Origin: Cellvibrio polysaccharolyticus
Lineage (GTDB): Bacteria > Pseudomonadota > Gammaproteobacteria > Pseudomonadales > Cellvibrionaceae
NCBI RefSeq assembly: GCF_015182315.1
Contig: NZ_PRDL01000001.1
Span: 3,224,001-3,288,000, forward strand
Reading direction: 5' to 3'
DNA: 64,000 bases
Positions within the stretch are counted from its first letter, which is position 1, and the number at the start of each line of letters is the position of its first letter. A program made the position numbers and the translations under genes. Below, one piece after another: positions 15,766 to 23,339 of this stretch. Below the pieces are notes generated by a model that ran no database searches, was not told where the DNA came from, and worked only from the letters and a program-made list of their open reading frames with translations.

Positions 15766-17423
15766 TAATGGCGCTCCCCGGCTACTGCAGAACCGGTCAA
15801 ATAAACCTTCATACCATGCGCCAGTGCCTGTGCAGCAAACGCACGCAATAATTCTTCCAGCTGATTTTCCGGCACATAAGCCAGGGTAATGTGGTTACTC
15901 TGATGCCCGGCCATTAACTGGTCGCGATCCACACCGTGCAGCACCGCGTTCATCAACGGCCACTGCGGCGTGGTCGCTTGTGAGCGGCGCTGGAATTCGG
16001 CCTGAGGTAATTCAACGGCGGTACCGCTGCCAATATGCAGATGCACATCGGTGCCTTCGTAATGCGCCCGCGCCCACAGGAAAGCACCCGCCTTACACTG
16101 TCCGCCAATGGTGGAACCACCACGCGGGAAGAACATCGCTGGCTGGCGATAACCGATAGCACCGGCAATGCCGCCCTTAATGTGCGAGAAAGGCACCGCG
16201 CCGGAAATTTCGAAATCCCAATAAAAAGTGCCTTCGTATTCGCTGCCCCAGCGAATATCGTGCAACGTGGTTTCAGCATTCAGGCCTACGCTGTCGAGCA
16301 AACGGAACAGCAGCGTTTGCGGAATGGCGGTGCCCATATCCACTTCGTTGATCACCGGGATCGGCTTGCCTTCGCGAATCACCTGCCCTTGCGCGTTTCG
16401 AATCGGGAAACGTTCGGTAGAACCCAGCGCCCCTTCGGCAAAGTCGGAGGCGGCGCAAACATCTTTCAAGCCCTGCTGGTATTGCACACCCACACAGGTA
16501 AGGCCGAAACGCTCGGTAAAGCGGGCCATGGCAATCATCATAGCGCACTGTTCCAGCACCTGGTCGCGGGTCAGTTCAGTGGCAGAATCGCTACCGTACT
16601 GGAATTGCATGCCGCGCTCTTCGTACCAGCGCAAGCACTCGTCCCGCTCGGCGTCCGTGACCAGGCTCATTTCATACACCAGCGCCGATTGCGACAGGCC
16701 TTCCAGCGGCATGGCGATGTCCATCAATGCTTTTTGCGGGAATACGCCGTTGATCATGCCCATGCAGAAAGTATCGAACAGCCCCATGATTTCTTTGTGA
16801 CGCAGGCTCCAGGCAGCCACCTCACGCCCGGCGTCCGCAGCAGCGCCCTGCACAAAGGCATCGCTGGCAGACAGCGGTTTCAGGTGGCTGGTGTCGTGCT
16901 GGATGGCTTTGTGATCAATCCACTCTTGCAGTTTTTGCAGGAAGAAGTCGTCTTCAAACTTTTCTGACCAAAGGCGCGAATGCTTCACCCCGATACTGGT
17001 CAACGAACCGCTCAGGCAGAGCAAACCGACCAGCCCCGGCCAGGTGCCGTCGAAGTTGGCAATCAGCAGAATCGGGCCTTTGTGGTGCGCCAGGCTCACC
17101 GCCACATGGTGGGAGTATTGCCATACCGCCAGCATCACCACCAGCGGCGCATCGGCAGGAATGGAAGCGCAAATATCCGAACCTTCACGCTGGCTGGCGA
17201 TAAAACCGTGGCCACGCCCCTCTTCCACCGGCATGGCGCGGCGCAGGTTGTAACCGAACTGATCCTTGAATACCTCGGCCAGTTTTTGCTCGCAAGCCTG
17301 CTGTACCGGCCAGCAGGTGAGATTGGCAGAATCGCGCAAGTCACCGCTGTTAATCATAAAAATGTCGTTTTCAGCGCAGGTTTGTACGGCTGGCAAGGGT
17401 GGCAAATGTACAGCGAGGGCCAT
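15765..17423 (-). CDS. L-fucose/L-arabinose isomerase-like protein
   Basis: A 552-residue protein of the FucI/AraA fold. The start is ATG 17423 (MALAVHLPPL) with GGAG 8 bases before it; the frame continues 32 residues upstream, over the operator region, with no homology. The metal-ligand motifs of FucI appear to be present: Glu in INEVDMGTA, Asp in LHDIRWG, and a late His in AGHQSNH. The family interconverts aldoses and ketoses, but the sequence is far from classical FucI, and no sugar kinase or fuculose aldolase is nearby. It is the first gene of the minus-strand operon and lies directly behind two operator palindromes. Confidence 0.85.
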   Translation of the reverse strand: MALAVHLPPLPAVQTCAENDIFMINSGDLRDSANLTCWPVQQACEQKLAEVFKDQFGYNLRRAMPVEEGRGHGFIASQREGSDICASIPADAPLVVMLAVWQYSHHVAVSLAHHKGPILLIANFDGTWPGLVGLLCLSGSLTSIGVKHSRLWSEKFEDDFFLQKLQEWIDHKAIQHDTSHLKPLSASDAFVQGAAADAGREVAAWSLRHKEIMGLFDTFCMGMINGVFPQKALMDIAMPLEGLSQSALVYEMSLVTDAERDECLRWYEERGMQFQYGSDSATELTRDQVLEQCAMMIAMARFTERFGLTCVGVQYQQGLKDVCAASDFAEGALGSTERFPIRNAQGQVIREGKPIPVINEVDMGTAIPQTLLFRLLDSVGLNAETTLHDIRWGSEYEGTFYWDFEISGAVPFSHIKGGIAGAIGYRQPAMFFPRGGSTIGGQCKAGAFLWARAHYEGTDVHLHIGSGTAVELPQAEFQRRSQATTPQWPLMNAVLHGVDRDQLMAGHQSNHITLAYVPENQLEELLRAFAAQALAHGMKVYLTGSAVAGERH

Positions 17424-17465
17424 GGAGTTACTCCGGTTGATCATCTGATTTATTGTTGAAATAAA

Positions 17466-17481
17466 GCTAATTCGAGTTAGC
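17466..17481. promoter_or_regulatory. Palindromic operator 1 for the LacI-type regulator
   Basis: GCTAATTCGAGTTAGC is a near-perfect 16-base palindrome with central CG, the form expected of LacI-family operators. It lies 43 bases before the isomerase-like gene. Operator 2 has the same right half; centres are 76 bases apart, allowing a repression loop. Confidence 0.78.
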
Positions 17482-17541
17482 AAAAAATTTATCACGAATA
17501 AAATGACAAAAGCAATCACTGAAACAGTAAATATTTTTGTT

Positions 17542-17557
17542 GCAAACTCGAGTTAGC
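17542..17557. promoter_or_regulatory. Palindromic operator 2 for the LacI-type regulator
   Basis: GCAAACTCGAGTTAGC matches operator 1 at 13 of 16 positions, with the core TCGAGTTAGC identical. It lies 46 bases before the regulator start, so it probably mediates autoregulation as well as control of the divergent operon. Confidence 0.78.
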
Positions 17558-17602
17558 ACTGGCTTAATCGCCAAAACCGTGAAACACAGAAGAAAGGGAA
17601 CC

Positions 17603-18604
17603 ATGGCTAAAACGGTCGACGAAATCGCCTCCGAGCTGGAAATATCCATCACCACCGTACGGCTGGTGCTATCCGGCAAGGCCCGGCAGTACCGCATTAG
17701 CGAGCGCACCGAGAAGCGTATTCGCGATTACACCGACGAGCATGGCTACGCCCTCAACTACACTGCCCGCAGCCTGAAGTTGCAGCGCACCGATACCCTG
17801 GGGCTGATCATTCCGCGGCTTTCCAACCCGTTTTTCGCGGCGCTGGCTGAAAAGCTGGAGATTCGCTGCCGCAACGCCGGGCTGCAATTGATGGTGTCTT
17901 GCTGCCATAACGACCCGGACACTCAAATCCATTTGATAGACACCTTCAAGCAGCGCAACGTGGATGGTTTGTTTATTGTTCCCAGCGATAAAAACAGCTT
18001 GAAGCACTGCCAAACCCGCTTCGAAAACCGCACCCTGGTGCTCGACCGGGACTTCAAAGCCAAACTGCCGCTGGTCATGAGCAACAACGAAAGCAGCGGC
18101 GAACAGCTCACGCACAAACTGTTGACCGCGATTACCGGCAAGCCGAATATTGTGTTTTTGATTGGCAACCCGCAATTACCCACCATCGCCGCCCGTTTAA
18201 AAGGCTTCAAGCAGGCGTTGAAAAATCACGGCATCAAACGCAGCCAGGTAACCTTGCTGGAAAGCCCCAGCAATCGCGATGAAGATGGCAAACAATTGAT
18301 GTTGCAGTGGCTGGCAGAAGGACGAGGCGTGCCGGATATTTTACTGACGTCATCACTGCCGGTTTTTGAAGGCGCGCTGTCTGCGGTGCGCCAGCAGCTG
18401 CGGCAGATCCCAGAAAGCATGACGCTGGGCACCTTCGATGATCACACCATGCTGGACTTTTTACCCAACCGGCTTTACGCCGCCCGCCAGAATGAAGACG
18501 ACCTGGTGCAGGCCGCGCTGACCGGCATGAGCGCATTGTTAAATGACCAACCGGCACCGGAAGATTACATTGCAGATATTGAAATTGTGGAGCGGTGGGA
18601 ATAA
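17603..18604 (+). CDS. LacI-family transcriptional regulator, Cra-like
   Basis: A 333-residue repressor. ATG 17603 is chosen because AGAAAGGGAA precedes it and the HTH (TVDEIASELEISITTVRLVL) begins at residue 4; the longer frame from 17537 would run through operator 2. The HTH is followed by SGKARQYRIS, the extended hinge entry known from Cra/FruR (NGKAKQYRVS), and by a periplasmic-binding-type sensor domain (LGLIIPRLSNPFFAALAEKL). It is divergent from the carbohydrate operon with two operators between, so it most likely senses a sugar phosphate or related intermediate of that pathway. Confidence 0.92.
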   Translation: MAKTVDEIASELEISITTVRLVLSGKARQYRISERTEKRIRDYTDEHGYALNYTARSLKLQRTDTLGLIIPRLSNPFFAALAEKLEIRCRNAGLQLMVSCCHNDPDTQIHLIDTFKQRNVDGLFIVPSDKNSLKHCQTRFENRTLVLDRDFKAKLPLVMSNNESSGEQLTHKLLTAITGKPNIVFLIGNPQLPTIAARLKGFKQALKNHGIKRSQVTLLESPSNRDEDGKQLMLQWLAEGRGVPDILLTSSLPVFEGALSAVRQQLRQIPESMTLGTFDDHTMLDFLPNRLYAARQNEDDLVQAALTGMSALLNDQPAPEDYIADIEIVERWE

Positions 18605-18644
18605 AAAGCGGGGCGGTTTTTTTCAGAAACCATCACCAAAATTT

Positions 18645-19628
18645 TTACATAAACGTCCACGCCAGTATTCGGGTAATTTTATTACCCTGCACCATTTCTA
18701 TTTCGCGCACATCCAGTGCACCGGTTTTAGCCAGCAACTTTTTAGCGGGTTTCAGGTTGTCGGCTTTGGAAACCAGGCTGGTAAACCAGCGGCATTGCGC
18801 TGCAAACAACTTGCTTTCCTGAATCATTTTTTTAAGAAACAGTTGCTCACCGCCATTGCACCACAACTCCGCTTCAAGACCACCAAAATTCAGCGTCGGC
18901 GAATTGGCTGATGATGCGTTAGTAGCGCTGTTTTTATTGCCGCGCACATTACCGCGATTGCGCGCAAGGTTATCCAGCTTGCGCTGGCTGCCTTTTAGCG
19001 CTTCTTGCAGCGACTCATGAAAAGGCGGGTTGCATACGCTGACATCAAAAAATTCGCCAGGCTGAATGATTCCCTGAAAAATATGGTTTTTATCGGCTTG
19101 TTTACGCAGCGTGAAACGCTCTTTCAAATCCGGGTTGTTAGCAATAATCGCAGCGACGTTTTCCAGCGATTGCGCATTAATGTCGCTGCCCACGCATTGC
19201 CAGCCGTATATTTTGCAAGCCAATAGCGGATATATGCCATTAGCCCCGGTGCCGATATCAAGCAAGCGAACTGCCGGTTTGGCGTTAAGCGAATTGCCGG
19301 CACGCTCAGCGGCTACCAGTAAATCGGCCACATAATGTATGTAATCCGCACGGCCGGGAATCGGTGGGCAAAGCGCACCTTCCGGCAGCTCCCAACCAAC
19401 AATGCCATAGTGGTGCCTTAACAGCGCAGCATTTAAAGATTTCACTGCCAGCGGGTCAGCAAACTCGATAGAAAGATTACCGTAAGCGTTTGGTTTCACA
19501 TAAGCCGCCAGGGGCGGATGGCTTTTTACCAGAGCGGGAAAGTCATAACCCTGGTTGTGGATATTCCTCGGGTGCAGGCTTTTTGAAGCTGTTGCTGTTT
19601 TATCTTTATGTTGACGTGGTGTGCCCAT
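18645..19628 (-). CDS. rlmF: 23S rRNA adenine-1618 N6-methyltransferase RlmF
   Basis: RlmF methylates A1618 of 23S rRNA with S-adenosylmethionine. The family features are plain: LHPRNIHNQGYDFPAL, FADPLAVKSLNAALL, WELPEGALCPPIPGRADYIH, the SAM-binding LLDIGTGANGIYPLL and the catalytic NPPF in CNPPFHESLQEA. The start is placed at ATG 19628 (MGTPRQHKDK), giving 327 residues, near the usual 310; the frame reaches up to 19742 but the extra 38 residues resemble nothing in the family. A small Asn/Ala-rich insert (NKNSATNASSANS) precedes the C-terminal part. Confidence 0.95.
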   Translation of the reverse strand: MGTPRQHKDKTATASKSLHPRNIHNQGYDFPALVKSHPPLAAYVKPNAYGNLSIEFADPLAVKSLNAALLRHHYGIVGWELPEGALCPPIPGRADYIHYVADLLVAAERAGNSLNAKPAVRLLDIGTGANGIYPLLACKIYGWQCVGSDINAQSLENVAAIIANNPDLKERFTLRKQADKNHIFQGIIQPGEFFDVSVCNPPFHESLQEALKGSQRKLDNLARNRGNVRGNKNSATNASSANSPTLNFGGLEAELWCNGGEQLFLKKMIQESKLFAAQCRWFTSLVSKADNLKPAKKLLAKTGALDVREIEMVQGNKITRILAWTFM

Positions 19629-19789
19629 AGGAATATGCCGGAAAGGGAAAGCCAAATGGCGATGGATGCTGCTATTATCGGCGATTATAACCCTAATAGA
19701 CGCATTCAGCAGACAGCTCTTGAACCACCCATCGCCGTACACATTATGAGCAACCGCCTGTTGAATAAAAACCCGCAGGAATAAAACCT

Positions 19790-21178
19790 ATGCGTTACCT
19801 GACCGCTTGTCTTTTACTGTCCGGATATTGCTTGTTATCCGGCTGCGCCGCCTCGCCGGAAAAATCTGCCCTTGCAGAAAAAGAGCAGACCACAAACCCA
19901 CCAACAACCATTGAGATTTCCCGCAGCGAATACCGCGATGCGCTTTATGGTTTCTGGCTGGGGCAATGCATTGCCAACTGGACCGGACTGGTTACCGAGA
20001 TGGATAAAATCGGCGATATCGGCGCGATAAAAACCGGGCCCTTTTATACCCGCGACGATTGGGGCAAGCCGGATCAACCCAGTATTTGGGGGCAAGGTGT
20101 GCCGAGCAATCTTTCTGCAACCATTGATTTTGTGCTGGTTGGCCCGGACGGCATTTGGGGCTCTGATGACGACACCGATATTGAATACATTTATCAGCAC
20201 CTGTTAAAAGACAGCGCCTCGGTCATCTTGACGCCGGAACAAATCCGCGATGGCTGGTTTAACCATATTTACTCCGACAAAGAACCGACACCTTTTGGCC
20301 GCGACCCGGAGGGAAATTATGAAAACTTTCTCTGGGTTGCCAACCAAAAAGCGTTTGATTTGATGAAAGACGGCGTTCTGCCGCCGCACACCGGCAGCCA
20401 TCAACTTAATAATCATTACGACATGATCGATGCGCAGCTCACCACCGAAATTTTCGGATTTTTTGCCCCGGCGCGGCCAGACGCCGCGCTGAAAATGGGC
20501 GAGCTGCCGGTGAGAACCGTAGCGGATAAAGAAGCCGCCGATATTGCCAATTTTTACATCGTGATGTATTCGCTGGCCTCTGCTGTGGATAAATCCAAAC
20601 CGATAAAAGAGCAAACCTTCTGGATGGCCGAACAGGCGAGAAAAGGATTACCCGAAGGGCAATACCCGGCAGCAATGTATGACTTTGTAAAAAACCTGTA
20701 CCTCGCCAAAACACCCTGGGAAGAAACCCGCGATGCGATTTATGCGAGATACCAGCAACAGCAGCAAGACGGCTACGACATCACCTCGCGGAATTTGTAC
20801 TGCAATGGCTGCTTTGCTGCAGGCATCAATTTCGCGGCAAGCCTTGTAAGCCTTTTTTATGGCGAAGGCGACTTAAAAGAAACCATAAAAATTGGCGCCC
20901 TCACCGGCTGGGATTCCGATAACCCCACGGCAACCTGGGGCGGGCTATTAGGTTTTATGTACGGCAAAGAGAATATTGAAGCCGCCTTCGGCCAAACCTT
21001 TTCCAACCGTTTCAATATCCACAGAACCCGCAAAGGCTTTCCGAATAACGGAATAGATTCTTTTGAAAATATGGCAGATGCTGGCCTGAGCATTGTCGAT
21101 AAAGTGGTTGTTCAACTGCTCAACGGAAGCGTCGATACCGCTAATGATCGCTGGATAATTCCGCAGGCACATCAGTAG
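19790..21178 (+). CDS. ADP-ribosylglycohydrolase-fold lipoprotein
   Basis: A 462-residue lipoprotein: lipobox LLSG-C at residues 15-19. The mature part has the ADP-ribosyl_GH plan: an early YGFWLGQCIANWTG, the acidic SDDDTDIEYIY motif (metal ligands of the fold) and, late, GWDSDNPTATWGGLLGFMYG, matching the second metal-binding motif. The classical enzymes remove ADP-ribose from proteins in the cytoplasm. A lipid-anchored exported form cannot meet cytoplasmic ADP-ribosylated targets, so another glycoside-like substrate is likely; large secreted forms of this fold occur in glycan degraders. AGGA precedes ATG 19790, and a terminator follows. Confidence 0.85.
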   Translation: MRYLTACLLLSGYCLLSGCAASPEKSALAEKEQTTNPPTTIEISRSEYRDALYGFWLGQCIANWTGLVTEMDKIGDIGAIKTGPFYTRDDWGKPDQPSIWGQGVPSNLSATIDFVLVGPDGIWGSDDDTDIEYIYQHLLKDSASVILTPEQIRDGWFNHIYSDKEPTPFGRDPEGNYENFLWVANQKAFDLMKDGVLPPHTGSHQLNNHYDMIDAQLTTEIFGFFAPARPDAALKMGELPVRTVADKEAADIANFYIVMYSLASAVDKSKPIKEQTFWMAEQARKGLPEGQYPAAMYDFVKNLYLAKTPWEETRDAIYARYQQQQQDGYDITSRNLYCNGCFAAGINFAASLVSLFYGEGDLKETIKIGALTGWDSDNPTATWGGLLGFMYGKENIEAAFGQTFSNRFNIHRTRKGFPNNGIDSFENMADAGLSIVDKVVVQLLNGSVDTANDRWIIPQAHQ

Positions 21179-21204
21179 CGAGTAACCCGGGAATTATCGA
21201 TTGA

Positions 21205-21230
21205 AAACCCGGGCGATGGCGCCCGGGTTT
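21205..21230. terminator. Bidirectional terminator
   Basis: AAACCCGGGCG and CGCCCGGGTTT form a perfect 11-base stem around ATGG. It lies between the convergent ends of the ADP-ribosylglycohydrolase-like gene and the aldo-keto reductase gene. Confidence 0.85.
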
Positions 21231-21243
21231 CACAGGAATTCCG

Positions 21244-22110
21244 CTAGATACTATCCAAGGCCAGCAACGCCTCAGCATCCAGGCGCAACGCACCCGCCGA
21301 GATATTTTCGCGCAGATGAGCCGGGGATGACGTACCGGGAATCACCAGTATATTTGGTGCCCTTTGTAGCAACCAGGCCAGAGCTACCTGCATCGGCGTA
21401 GCATTCAGTGAGCCTGCTACCTGGCTCAAGGCATCCGACTGTAATGGCGAAAAACCTCCCAATGGAAAAAAGGGCACGTAAGCAATGCCCTGCGCGGCCA
21501 GCGCATCAATCAAAACATCATCTTTACGGTGCGCGAGGTTGTATTGGTTTTGTACACAAACAATGTCAGTAACCGTTTGCGCCTCGGCAACCTGGCCTGC
21601 ATCAACGTTGCTAATCCCGATGTGGCGAATCAGTCCCTCTTCCTTTAACCGCACCAATACAGACAGCGAATCTGCAATGGAGGAACCATCCGGACCGGCT
21701 ACGCCGGGAGCCCGCAGATTTACCACATCGAGTACGTCCAGCTGAAGATGGCGCAAGTTGTCATGAACCGCCTCGCGCAACTGGTGTGGCGATGCAGCCG
21801 ACTGCCAGGACTGATCGTCACCGCGTAAAAAACCCACCTTGGTAGCAATGACCAGATCATCCCGATAGGGGTGCAGCGCTTCGCGGATAATCAGGTTAGT
21901 GACATGCGGTCCGTAAAAATCGGCGGTATCAATATGGTTGATGCCAGCTTCGATAGCATCGCGCAGCACCGCGACCGCAGCGGTTCGATCCTTTGGCCAG
22001 CCCCACACATGAGGCCCTGCCAGCTGCATGGCTCCGTAGCCCATCCGGTTAAAACGCAGGTTGCTGCTGGCAACTGTAAATTGATCAATGGCGGGAGAAT
22101 AAGTGGTCAT
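21244..22110 (-). CDS. pdxI: Aldo/keto reductase, PdxI (YdbC)-like
   Basis: A 288-residue TIM-barrel reductase. ATG 22110 (MTTYSPAIDQF) has AAGGA 8 bases before it; the 17 upstream residues are not homologous. It follows E. coli YdbC/PdxI closely in stretches remembered from that protein: GYGAMQLAGP, HIDTADFYGPHVTN, DVLDVVNLR, GIAYVPFFPLGGF and MQVALAWLLQR. The catalytic Asp, Tyr and Lys are visible (DTADFYG, TKVG). PdxI reduces pyridoxal to pyridoxine with NADPH. It is divergent from a LysR regulator, its probable controller. Confidence 0.9.
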   Translation of the reverse strand: MTTYSPAIDQFTVASSNLRFNRMGYGAMQLAGPHVWGWPKDRTAAVAVLRDAIEAGINHIDTADFYGPHVTNLIIREALHPYRDDLVIATKVGFLRGDDQSWQSAASPHQLREAVHDNLRHLQLDVLDVVNLRAPGVAGPDGSSIADSLSVLVRLKEEGLIRHIGISNVDAGQVAEAQTVTDIVCVQNQYNLAHRKDDVLIDALAAQGIAYVPFFPLGGFSPLQSDALSQVAGSLNATPMQVALAWLLQRAPNILVIPGTSSPAHLRENISAGALRLDAEALLALDSI

Positions 22111-22200
22111 GGTTAATCCTTGACGAGTCATGAGACAGATGATTATCAAACACAACCACATGGTAGGGGCAAGTCAGTCGTGTGATAATCCGGTCAATCA

Positions 22201-22215
22201 CGTACAGGCTGTACG
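22201..22215. promoter_or_regulatory. Palindrome in the reductase/LysR divergent region
   Basis: CGTACAG-G-CTGTACG is a perfect 7+1+7 palindrome located 26 bases before the LysR start and about 90 bases before the reductase start. LysR proteins bind palindromes in such divergent regions, so it is a candidate autoregulatory site. Confidence 0.5.
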
Positions 22216-22240
22216 AAATTCCGCACACCAGGTTTTCCCA

Positions 22241-23149
22241 ATGAGCATTGAACTTCACTCCATGGCTGATTTGACCGCTTTCGTTTTGATTGTCCAACAC
22301 GGCGGATTTCGTCAGGCGGCACGCGCGGGCGGACACTCAGCCTCGGCACTTAGCGAAGCCATGCGGCGGCTGGAAAACCAGCTGGGAATTCGGTTGCTGG
22401 TGCGCACCACCCGTAGCGTGACGCCGACCGAAGCCGGAACATTGTTACTGAACCGGTTACGCCCTGCGTTGAGTGAAGTATCCAGCGCGCTGGACGTTTT
22501 AAATGAGTTGCGCGCAAGTCCACGCGGCACCCTGCGCTTGAATGTGCCGGTAATTGCCGCGCGTTTTTTCCTGCAGCCGATAGTAGACGGCTTTCTGAAG
22601 GCCTACCCCGACATTTTACTGGAGCTGGTTGTCGATAATAATTTTATCGACGTGGGCGCCAGCAGCTGCGACGCAGGCATCCGCTATGGTGAGCATCTCG
22701 AACAGGACATGATTGCCGTCCCTATTGGTCCGCGCACGCAACGTTTTGCTGTGGCCGCCGCGCCATCTTATTTGCAACAGCGCGGCCTACCCGTACACCC
22801 ACGCGACCTGTTACAACACGCTTGTCTGCGAGGCAGATTTCTCAGCGGGGCCATGCCACCCTGGGAGTTTGAGCGTGACGGGCAAACGCTGACCTTGGAA
22901 CCGGGCGGCCCCCTCATTGTTACCCCGACCGCCGCCGACCTGGCAGTGAGTGCCGCTATAGCCGGGCACGGAATCGTTTACCTGTTTGAAGAATGGTTAA
23001 CCCCGCATCTTTCCAGCGGCCAATTGCAACCGCTATTAGAGGATTGGTGGCCGAGTTTCACTGGGCCTTTTTTATATTACTCCGGCAAGAACCATCTACC
23101 AGCACCACTGCGTGCGTTTATAGATTTTGTTAAAACTTTGCCATGTTGA
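22241..23149 (+). CDS. LysR-family transcriptional regulator
   Basis: A 302-residue regulator. ATG 22241 (MSIELHSMADLTAF) is chosen because the winged HTH starts at once (FVLIVQHGGFRQAARAGGHS, then SEAMRRLENQLGIRLLVRTT); AGG precedes it. The C-terminal effector domain has PRGTLRLNVPVIAARFFLQP and the PYLQ/HPRDLL pattern of the class. It is transcribed away from the PdxI-like reductase gene, which it very likely controls. Confidence 0.93.
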   Translation: MSIELHSMADLTAFVLIVQHGGFRQAARAGGHSASALSEAMRRLENQLGIRLLVRTTRSVTPTEAGTLLLNRLRPALSEVSSALDVLNELRASPRGTLRLNVPVIAARFFLQPIVDGFLKAYPDILLELVVDNNFIDVGASSCDAGIRYGEHLEQDMIAVPIGPRTQRFAVAAAPSYLQQRGLPVHPRDLLQHACLRGRFLSGAMPPWEFERDGQTLTLEPGGPLIVTPTAADLAVSAAIAGHGIVYLFEEWLTPHLSSGQLQPLLEDWWPSFTGPFLYYSGKNHLPAPLRAFIDFVKTLPC

Positions 23150-23269
23150 ACCAGCCGGCGCGTGTCAAAACATATAACCGGCGCGCAACCGTTATTCACT
23201 ATTAACGCAGCGAGACACAAGGGCCGGAAAAGAACCAGCCGTAGTGCAAAATACATTCGCGTTTGATAC

Positions 23270-23300
23270 AAAACGCCCGATCAAATCTATCGGGCGTTTT
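23270..23300. terminator. Terminator between LysR and RND pump genes
   Basis: AAAACGCCCGAT and ATCGGGCGTTTT form a perfect 12-base stem around CAAATCT, with a T-run on both strands. It serves the two convergent genes ending at 23149 and 23340. Confidence 0.87.
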
Positions 23301-23339
23301 GCGATTCGGTGTCAACCTCTTAAAGGACGGGACAACCCA

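Noticed and set aside
16035..16967. 310-codon open frame on the plus strand
   Set aside because: Shadow of the FucI-like gene on the minus strand; no start signal or recognisable content.
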